Of a DNA stretch of 64,000 nt, positions 27,615 through 36,060 are shown one piece after another. Within the stretch, counting starts at the first letter, position 1; every line of letters begins with the position of its first letter. The translations under genes and the position numbers were made by a program. The notes under the pieces were generated by a model. That model was not told the origin of the DNA and did no database searches. It was given only the letters and a program-made list of their open reading frames with translations. The stretch lies in NCBI RefSeq assembly GCF_000226115.1, contig NC_016458.1, positions 3,692,001-3,756,000 on the forward strand. The letters are read 5' to 3'. Source of the stretch: Thermothielavioides terrestris NRRL 8126 (taxonomy: Eukaryota; Ascomycota; Sordariomycetes; Sordariales; Chaetomiaceae).

Positions 27615-28286
27615 ATGGCCGCTTCCACCCCCGTCCTGTCTCCCGCTCCAGACACAGTCACAGATGCCACACCGGGGCGAATCGCCGAAGAGAGCGCGGC
27701 GCCATTGGAAGCGCCCAGGTCCGTCGAGACGGCAGCGGCGAGCCCGCGGCCAACCGTGTCCATCGTCCCCGGCTACCGCCCAGGCATACTCGCCCGCACC
27801 CTGCAGATGCACTTAGACTATTACTATCCGACGGAACGCTGGGGCCGCGAGTTCGAAGCCGTCTTGTCCACCACACTGGGGGATCTTCTCGCGCGGCTGG
27901 ATAAGCCGGTGAATCAAGTCTGGTCGGCCGTAATGGCGACCCCGGGGCTGGACCCCGAGGCATCTCCTGCGGAGCGCATAGTGGGGGTGGTGTATGTTGA
28001 CGGCGAGTGCTCTGGGAAGGAGGGGGTGGCGCGCCTGCGCTGCTTCATCGTGGATGGGCAAGCCAGGGGCTTGGGTATCGGCAAGGAGCTCTTGAGCGCG
28101 GCCATGGAGTTTGTGAGGCTGTCTGGGTTTCGTGAGTGCCAGTTGACAACGATGCGCAAGCTCACCGCCGCTCGGAGACTGTACGAGAGGGAAGGGTTCA
28201 AAGAGGCTGGCGAAACGTGGTTTGAGGGGTTTGGGAAGGGAGTCATGGAGCTAAAGTATGTTTGGCACCCGAGTGATGAAGTCTGA
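27615..28286 (+). CDS. GNAT-family N-acetyltransferase
   Basis: Acetyl-CoA-dependent acyltransferase, 223 aa, one exon. The first 55 residues are Ala/Pro/Ser-rich and probably disordered. The GNAT fold follows from STVSIVPGYRPG-like strand 1. Motif A is RLRCFIVDGQARGLGIGKELL, with the (R/Q)xxGx(G/A) pyrophosphate loop as ARGLGIG. Motif B is LTTMRKLTAARRLYEREGFKEAGE. The combination with DYYYPTERWGREFEA resembles the GNAT half of bacterial MarR-GNAT fusions, here without a MarR domain. Substrate unknown. It is transcribed away from the P450 and ends 210 bp before a convergent gene on the minus strand. Confidence 0.85.
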   Translation: MAASTPVLSPAPDTVTDATPGRIAEESAAPLEAPRSVETAAASPRPTVSIVPGYRPGILARTLQMHLDYYYPTERWGREFEAVLSTTLGDLLARLDKPVNQVWSAVMATPGLDPEASPAERIVGVVYVDGECSGKEGVARLRCFIVDGQARGLGIGKELLSAAMEFVRLSGFRECQLTTMRKLTAARRLYEREGFKEAGETWFEGFGKGVMELKYVWHPSDEV

Positions 28287-28496
28287 ACGCCCGAAAAGGT
28301 GTTCTCCAGAAACAGTTGGGATAAATCGATGATTTGACCTGTGGCCGACAATGGGAAGAGAACTAGGCTACCTCCTGACTTGGTCATCTGAAATACACCA
28401 AAAGTAGCAGAATCCAGCCCAGTGCCCCATCTCCCGGCCAGTTGGCCCGCCCTCATCAAAGTCTCGCAAGACCATCGTTACGAAACACCACGATGC

Positions 28497-29078
28497 TCAC
28501 GAAAGCCACGCCATCACAATCCCAAAACTCCAGGCCGCCAGCCTCCAAGCGGCCCAAGACACACCCAGACTCAGCAGGGCCAACGCCACCAACACACTAC
28601 CCCGGATCTCAAACGCCTCGGCAGCCTCCATCTTCATCAGCTTCCTCTGCTTGCTATGATAGTAATCCTCCGCCTCGCGGCCCGGACTCCCGGGGCTCCG
28701 AGGCCGGCCCTCGCCGACCGGCCGCCCCCGCTCGTCGACCGTGACGTACCGGTATGGCCGGTAGCGGTCCACGATCCGGTGCAGCCACCGAGGGAGACGG
28801 CTGGCCTGGTCGGTGTCGGCATGGTAGTGGGCGCGCAGGGCCGAGTAGCGGAGGTCGACGAGAGCGAGTGAAACAAGGAAGGAGACCAGGATGAGCGGGG
28901 TCATGACCAGCTGGTTGTTGATGGCTCGTTAGTGCGCAGTGTATGTGGGGATGGCGGCTGGTTGATGGGTCGAGCGAGGGCATGAGCTGGCCGTGGGACG
29001 TGCCTTGTAAATGGCCGACGGCTCTTTCGGAGGCCTGGCGTCTCCTCGGTTGGCGCTGGCGGGGACCGGGCCGGCCAT
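28497..29078 (-). CDS. Small two-helix membrane protein of unknown function
   Basis: Proposed exons are 29078-29004 and 28910-28497 (162 aa). The second exon is a clear frame: a first hydrophobic helix (LVMTPLILVSFLVSLALV), a charged central part (RIVDRYRPYRYVTVDERGRP, KQRKLMKMEA), and a second helix (GSVLVALALLSLGVSWAAW) near the C-terminus. The first exon (MAGPVPASANRGDARPPKEPSAIYK) joins in frame only if the 93-nt intron uses a GC donor (AAG|GCACGT); a CTAAC branch site lies about 18 nt before the acceptor. The nearby GT donor would break the frame. Without this exon the protein would start at Met 28904 with 135 aa. Family not recognised; function unknown. Confidence 0.55.
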
Positions 29079-29747
29079 GGTTACGAAAATAAAGGAACTA
29101 AAAAAAAAAGGTATTTCTTGGGCGCCAATCGACTTGTTGTGTATAGGAATCTTTCTGTCTCGAGGATTGCGAAAAGCCGGTGAATACCGGAGACGCAAGG
29201 CTGTACTTCCGTATCCAAGGTTGGCTGGGTGCGTCAGTGAAACAAGGGGGTTGACGCGGCTCACGTTAGGTGAATAATTATTGGGTGCCGCAGCCGGCGT
29301 TAGAGAGGTGGGATCTTGAACCCGACACCGCAGCGAATGTATGGATGCACTTCAGAGAGTCAACTGTTACAAGATGACTCAAGGCTAGGACCATCCATTG
29401 GATGAATTGAAGGTTTGCAATGCCCCTCGCACGATAGCAATCGTGGTAATAATCGGTGATCTCGGTCCTGACTCTCCCAAATGCGGTTATCTCTCGAGTG
29501 GACCTTTTTTTACAAGCAGAGCGATATTGTGCTTGCTATGGCGCGGTTCGTCTTGACCACTTGATCATTCCACCGTCCATCGAACCCAACAAAGATTCGC
29601 AAGGAGCCGAGATCCCGCTTGTTGGAGGGGAACTCGGGACGTACGGGTATGAGGAGGCAAAGAATAAACTTTTTGAGGTTTTGCCAGTTTTTCAAGTCGG
29701 CTATGCACATTGTGCCGCCCGAGCTTCTAATCTCTCCCCCTTAGCAA
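29079..29747. other. Intergenic region between the small membrane protein and RidA
   Basis: Holds the upstream side of the small membrane-protein gene and the 3' side of the RidA gene. There is a short A-run at about 29100. No gene seen. Confidence 0.5.
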
Positions 29748-30543
29748 CTAAGGAAGGGCGATGCACTCGATCTCAACATCAACACCCTTGGGAAGCTGCT
29801 TCACGGCGACGCAGCTACGGGCGGGCTTGTGGACGAACCACTTGGCGTACTCCTCGTTCATGCTCTGCGGCGCGGAAGACGTTTCAGTAACCGTACATAG
29901 GCGGTCTCCAAGGGAAACCAGGGATGGGGGCTCCAGCGGGTGCTCACGGCAAAGTTGGCCATGTCCGTCAAGAAGATGTTGACCTTGACCACTTTCTCGA
30001 TGGACGAGCCGGCCTCCTCCAGAACGGCCTTCAGGTTGCCTATGCAAGCGGCCGTCTTCTCCTGAATAGTGCCCTCAATTAAGGTGCCCTCCGCATTGCA
30101 GGGGATCTCTGTCCGAAGTGTCAGTCAGTCCCATCCTGATTGGGAGCGTCCGGAAGCCATTGAGAGCCACTCGGCGTCGTAAAGTGCAAGAAGAAAAGGC
30201 AATTTGACCTACGGCCCGAGCAGTAGATAGCGTTGGGGGTCTTGATGGCCTGGGACTGCGGAAATGGTCAGACTTATGATGTGTTCAGGAGACGCCGTGT
30301 AGACAACTCGGCCTAGAAACGCACGTAAGGGCCAGCAGCTACAGCCATGTCAGCGAGTTTGCATCAGACGTTCCGAGCCGAAGCTGGCAACCTACGCGGA
30401 GCTGCATTCTTGGTAAACACCGGAGTGGCAGACATGGTGTGGACAGGGCAAGCGATCCGACGGACAAGAAGCTGGGGCGGGCGACTACTCAATGCTGATC
30501 GAACGAAGACCGGAGAAGCGCGCTTTGCAAGGCTTGAGAACAT
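29748..30543 (-). CDS. RidA/YjgF (Mmf1-type) enamine/imine deaminase, possibly dual-targeted
   Basis: Hydrolyses reactive enamine/imine intermediates released by PLP enzymes such as threonine dehydratase. Exons on the minus strand are 30543-30396, 30338-30325, 30255-30213, 30108-29948 and 29864-29748. From the first ATG (30543) the protein is 160 aa with a 36-residue Arg-rich, acid-free extension (MFSSLAKRASPVFVRSALSS), a good mitochondrial presequence. From the second ATG (30435) it is 124 aa and begins MSATPVFTKNAAP, like a cytosolic RidA. Core motifs are GPYSQAI, IYCSGQIP, LKAVLEEAGSS, VNIFLTDMANFA and KPARSCVAVKQLPKGVDVEIE, with the conserved Arg of the active site. Exon 2 is only 14 nt and supplies most of PAGPY. 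All introns (57-104 nt) are GT-AG with good branch sites. Confidence 0.9.
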
Positions 30544-30803
30544 AGCACAGAAAGGTTTCGGGCCCCGCTTGCAATATATATTCCCCACGATGCGAATTTG
30601 ACCTTACTGGCGTTCTCCGTCCCGCTCCGTCCTCGGCCACGGCAAGGAAGGGGTAGAGACGGCCCAAACCCCGCAGCCGCCCCCCGGCCGGGCCCGAGCT
30701 TGGTAATTGTCGAATCGGCGTTCTAGCGCAAAGGACAGAGTGCGCGGTGGAACCAAAAGAGTGTATTCCGTAGTGGAGTATGAGCGACGTTACGTACTGT
30801 ACA

Positions 30804-31037
30804 GTACGGAATACATACACTATAGATTACTCCGTGAATATGCGTACTGTGTAAGGTACCTAGGCTAGATACGGAGTAGATTGGGCGGTACGTCGGCGTT
30901 GAAGTCCATGGGCGCATGCGCTGTCACGAATTACTGTTTCTCACTCTTTATCGTCAATGAATACCCGTGGTCGTTGTTGGAAACCCGAGGTTCAAACAAG
31001 GAAGGAAGCTTCCCGGATCCTGGATCTGTACGGAGTA
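30804..31037. promoter_or_regulatory. Cluster of TACGGAGTA-family motifs
   Basis: TACGGAATA at 30805-30813, an inverted TTACTCCGT near 30827, TACGGAGTA at 30870-30878 and again at 31029-31037, followed by TACGGAGCA. The same 9-mer recurs in other intergenic regions of the window. Function unknown. Confidence 0.5.
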
Positions 31038-31370
31038 TTCTGTACTACGGAGCACCACTCCGCACTTTACCCCATGTCCGCGTCTGAATCCCAGGCCAGC
31101 TTATGCCAAGTGTCCAGAAAAGTCGCTTGAACGGCCCGGTGCAGCTCCCAAAGCTGAACGGTCCATCAGCCCTGCCACTCGGGGAGCCAAAGTTCAAGGG
31201 GTGCGACGCAATTTAATATATTTCTCCCAATTCTTGGCTGCTGTTGCGCAGCCTCGCTTCTCTTCAGCTTCTCTACTGTCTTTAAACTTCCCCTTTGTTT
31301 CTGTCTTCGTGTTTCCGGCGGCGTTTTCTTTGGGCAAACAGACAGCCTCTAGTGCTGCGTGATTGGCGAG

Positions 31371-31533
31371 GTGAGTTCAGGGAGTTCTTTGTGTTGGTGC
31401 GCCTGGGCTCTCCACCCATCTTCAATCGTCGGATTGCGCTCCACGGAAGTGGTTGATGGGTTTTTCACTTCTCTCGGCCAAGATCATAACTTGCGTGCGC
31501 CCGGTGTCGACTGACTCTCTCTGGTTTCCGCAG
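31371..31533 (+). other. Probable intron in the 5' leader of the PMT gene
   Basis: GGCGAG|GTGAGT at 31371 and TTTCCGCAG at 31533, with CTGAC branch sequences about 20 nt before the acceptor, ten bases before the start codon. Inferred from splice signals only. Confidence 0.5.
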
Positions 31534-31543
31534 TTTGCCCGCC

Positions 31544-34025
31544 ATGGCCGCCACATCGACACCCCAGGGCACTTTGCGCCAGCGCAACGTTGGCGCCGCG
31601 ACGACCAAGAAGTCCAAGGATGGCGCCTCGGACGACGTCGAGTTGGACAAGCTCGTCAAGGCCGCCGCCGCGGCCAAATCCCCCGCCGGCTCTGAACGGG
31701 ACTACAAGGTTGTCTTCGCCGTCATCACGGCTTTGGCCTTCGTCACCCGGTTCTGGGGGATCAGCCACCCGAACGAGGTCGTCTTCGATGAAGTCCACTT
31801 CGGCAAGGTACGCCGCCTCCTGTCCTTGCCCCGCTCCCCATTGGCTGCTCGACTGACGTCCATCTTGTCCAGTTCGCCTCGTACTACCTCGAGAAGACGT
31901 ACTTCTTTGATGTCCACCCTCCGTTCGGCAAGCTGCTTTTCGCTTTCATGGGCTGGCTGGTCGGCTATGATGGCCATTTCCACTTCGAGAACATCGGCGA
32001 CTCGTACATCGCGAACAAGGTTCCCTACGTCGCGTTCCGTTCCCTGCCTGCTATCCTCGGCGCCCTGACCGTCTCGGTGGTGTACCTGATCATGTGGGAG
32101 TCTGGGTACAGTCTTCCCGCCTGCATCGTGGCTGCCGGCTTGGTCCTTCTAGACAACGCCCACATCGGCCAGACGCGTCTGATCCTGCTCGATGCCACCC
32201 TCGTCTTTGCCATGGCCTGCAGCTTGTTCTGCTACATTAAGTTCTACAAGCTGCGGCACGAGCCCTTCTCGCGGAAGTGGTGGAAGTGGCTTATCCTGAC
32301 TGGCTTCGCCCTGTCGTGCGACATTTCCACCAAGTATGTCGGCCTGTTCGCCTTCATCACCATTGGTTCTGCCGTCCTCATCGACCTCTGGGACCTGTTG
32401 GATATCAAGAGGCCTGGAGGCGCCCTGAGCCTGGCCGAGTTTGGCAAGCATTTCGCCGCCAGGGCGTTTGGCCTGATTCTCGTGCCCTTCCTCTTTTACC
32501 TCTTCTGGTTCCAGGTCCACCTCTCCATCCTCACCCGCTCCGGGCCCGGAGATGATTTCATGACCCCCGAGTTCCAGGAGACGCTTAGCGACAACGTCAT
32601 GCTTGCGAACGCCGTCACGATCGACTACTACGACATCATCACGATAAAGCACAAGGAGACCAAGGTGTACCTCCACAGCCACCCGGACCGCTACCCCCTG
32701 AGGTACGACGACGGCCGTGTCTCTAGCCAGGGTCAGCAGGTCACCGGCTATCCTTTCAACGATACCAACAACCACTGGCAGATCCTCCCTGCTGGTGCGG
32801 ATGACCAACAGCTCGGCCGCCACGTCATGAACCACGACCTCGTCAGGCTGCGTCACGTCGTCACCGACACCATCTTGCTGTCTCACGATGTCGCTTCTCC
32901 GTACTACCCCACCAACCAGGAGTTCACCACGGTCTCGATTGCGGATGCCTACGGCGACCGTGCCGCCGACACCCTGTTCGAGGTGCGGATTGAGCATGGC
33001 AAGCCTGGCCAGGAGTTCAAGAGCGTTTCCAGCCACTTCAAGCTCATCCACAACCCCAGCAAAGTCGCCATGTGGACTCACACTACGCCACTCCCGGAGT
33101 GGGGTCACAGGCAGCAAGAGATCAACGGAAACAAGCAGATTGCCCCGAGCTCCAACGTCTGGTTCGTTGAGGACATTCCGTCCCTCCCGGCCGACCACAA
33201 GCGCCGCGAGAAGCCCGAGAGGCAGGTCAAGACGCTCCCGTTCCTGCGAAAGTGGTTCGAGCTGCAGCGGTCCATGTTCTGGCACAACAACCAGCTTACC
33301 GCCAGCCATCCCTATGCGTCGCTGCCTTACCAGTGGCCATTCCTGCTCCGCGGCGTCAGCTTCTGGACGCAGAACGACACCCGCCAGCAGATCTACTTCC
33401 TTGGCAACCCCGTTGGCTGGTGGATTGCAAGCAGCGTGCTGGCAATCTATGCCGGTATCGTCCTGGCAGACCAATTCTCGCTGCGTCGCGGCGTTGACGC
33501 TCTGGATCATCGTAAGTCGCCCGAGATCTTGTTGCTTTATGGCACTTCACTATCCTCGCAGACGGCGATTTGCGCTAACCAACCTTCACCCCAGGCACGC
33601 GCTCGCGCCTGTACAACTCAACAGGCTTTTTCTTCCTGGCCTGGGCAACCCACTACTTCCCCTTCTTCGTGATGGGCCGCCAGCTCTTCTTGCACCACTA
33701 CCTGCCCGCACATTTGGCCTCGACCCTCGTGACGGGCTCCCTGGTCGAATTTATCTTCAGCCAGGACGCCGCCGAGCACGAGGCGGCCTACCAGGCCGCC
33801 AAGGCCGGCAAGAAGGCCGCCGCACCCAAGCGCCACTTGACCGCCCGCGAGCGGTTTGCCGGCCAGAGCTTGCTGGCGTCGTGGATTGCCACCCTGGTCA
33901 TCCTCGCCCTGGTCGCCGCCAGCTGGTATTTCTTCTTGCCGCTGACCTACGGCTATCCTGGTTTGTCTGTGGAGCAGGTCCTGAGGCGGAAGTGGCTTGG
34001 CTATGATCTGCACTTCGCCAAATAG
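31544..34025 (+). CDS. pmt4: Dolichyl-phosphate-mannose protein O-mannosyltransferase, PMT4-type
   Basis: Integral ER membrane enzyme that moves mannose from dolichol phosphate to Ser/Thr of secretory proteins. Exons are 31544-31807, 31873-33511 and 33595-34025 (777 aa). The start is the ATG in CCGCCATGG. Marks are VVFDEVHFGK, where the Asp-Glu pair is the catalytic motif of loop 1, then FASYYLEKTYFFDVHPPFGK. Multiple transmembrane helices follow. A lumenal MIR region contains LHSHPDRYPLRYDDGR and GQQVTGY, then more helices and HYFPFF. The length and the YPLRY...GQQVTGY signature favour the PMT4 subfamily over PMT1/PMT2; this is from memory of the families. Introns are 65 and 83 nt. It is transcribed divergently from RidA across a 1-kb spacer. 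Confidence 0.92.
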
Positions 34026-36060
34026 ACAAGTCTCGGGAAGGGAAGGGGGGAAGAGGGGGGGGAGCGCTGCGATGCTGGGAAGCATTCCGTGTTTACATAT
34101 TTAACAAGGGGCTGGAGCGTGTAATGTGCGGTCTTGAAGTTCAGGTGAGCTACGCCCAAAAAATAGCTGTGAATAGTGGTGTTTACGCCAGGGCAATCAG
34201 TGGGTTGCGGAGTTAGGGGGCCTGTGAAGTTGCACACTGTATTTTGAAGTTCTGAACACGTGCATTTTCACGATTTAAGAGACGTGTGTTTCCGGGTTCA
34301 GGAAAAGAACAAACATCACTTCAGGCCCAGTTGTAGAAACGTGACCACTTCCCCCCCCCCCCCTCCATAATTCTCCTGACTATATCGAGCGCCTGACACA
34401 CACGGCAGCAATCCATAGGGATATCGGATCGTACCGACAATGACTGAGAGCTGTCCCGGCCGAAAGCAAACAAGACAGCATCCAATATGTACCTACCTAG
34501 ATACCAGACCTAGGTAGCATATATATTCGTAGCTTAAACACCTGATTTCGCCATTTGAACCGATCCTCAATCTGACTGTGGCATCTATTCGTCGCTACCT
34601 GCGGACACTGGAGCAAGTCAGTAACTTGCGTATGGCAAATTCTGCCCCTTCGGACACACAAGAAAACCAGAAAACGAAAGCCCCTTCAGAAACCCAGATT
34701 ATAAGCACCACCACCCCACCGCCCAACTGCCTCCCCTTCACCCCTCTCCAACCCTCGGCCCCGCCAGCACATGACGGTGCAAGCGTTTCCACGGCAGGAA
34801 AACAGCTACCACGAAAGCGGGCAAGGACTAGAGCGACGGGCAAGAGGCCAGACAGCCGGTCAGCCGAGGGGAATCCATGCCCGCCTGTTTCCCCAAACCC
34901 CGCCCCGTAGCAAACCGAAGTTTGAAACCCGGGAAGCGGGGAGGAAGAAACAAAGCGGGGAGGACAAGTCCCGGGGCGGTTCAGACGGCTCTTCCTATTA
35001 GATGTAAAGTGGAGGGTTGCAACCGGCGTTGCGAAGATCATCATGCGGATGGGCTTTCTTTCTCATCTCCTTGGACACCCCATATCTCACCATCATCGCC
35101 CACCATGGGAATGAGCGTAGAGAGGGAAGAGGGTGTTTGTCACGAAAGGAACAACGCGGACTTACCAAGGAGGAGTTCGTGGTCCACGGAGAGGGAGGTA
35201 AGAAACGAAGAAGGTACGGCGCCTACGAAAGCATTGTTGTAGGTGAGTCAATAAATAAGGTTCGATCCATTTGCCCACGGGCAACCAAAGTTCCTAGCGA
35301 GGTGCGGAAGCAGCCTGCTCATCCGCGGGTCCATCAGCGGCGGGAGCGTGTCATGCGCGACGAGAGATTTAACTGAGAGGAAAAGTTCAAAGCTTTCCAG
35401 CTCAAGCAAGGAACCTGAGGCGAAAATCTTCGGCCGAGCTCCAGACCGCCCCACTGACGGAGCTGCCTAAGTGGATGGTGCACGGACCACAACCGACCTC
35501 CCGACTCGGCAACGGAGCGGAGGAAACGATGAATCAACCGGCGAGACAAGTCGGGGGGACCGGTTTTCGGGCCACGATTCGCCGGTGACTGCTTGGGGAA
35601 ATCGATTTGTTCAAACTGGGAACCCAATGTTGAGCGGAATCTACCTAACCCTCGGTCACCAGATTAAATGTCTTCCGAGTTCTCTTCTGCAAGCCAAGTC
35701 CGTCGACACTCCTTTGCTGCCCGAGCTGGCAAAGGGAAAAGAACCATAGGCCGTCGTCAGACTGAAGGCAAGAAGGTCAGCCGTAGAAGCGCCAAAATAC
35801 ACTATGAGATACAAATAGAGACGGCCCGCCCGAACGCTGTCTCCCCGCACATCTTCGCGGCGCCATAATCTCCCGGCCGCCAATGCCCCGCTCGGTTCAT
35901 CACATCATAACGGAAGTTCATGTCCCAATCGCTTCGGAAAGAAAAACAAAACCATCAAGCCCTCCGTACTGTAGAACCGATTTCGGTCCCTTTACGTGCA
36001 TAACAAGACGCAAGACAAACAGTTTGTCGATGATTCTGTCATAGCAGCCACCCATCGCCC
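34026..36060. other. Intergenic region between PMT and the ACE1/SltA-like gene
   Basis: About 2 kb without a supported gene. It contains a 13-C homopolymer (34351-34363), paired TACCTAGG-type motifs (34489-34518), and ORFs of 110-149 codons of low complexity without domains. The right end is 3' of the zinc-finger gene. Confidence 0.5.

Larger units (their letters stand above)
30544..31543. other. Divergent promoter region between RidA and PMT
   Basis: About 1 kb shared by two divergent genes. It is dense in TACGGAGTA/TACGGAATA motifs and holds the proposed 5' leader intron of the PMT gene. No coding sequence seen. Confidence 0.6.

Noticed and set aside
32149..33510. 453-codon minus-strand ORF
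   Set aside because: Antisense to the conserved PMT exon, with no protein-like pattern.
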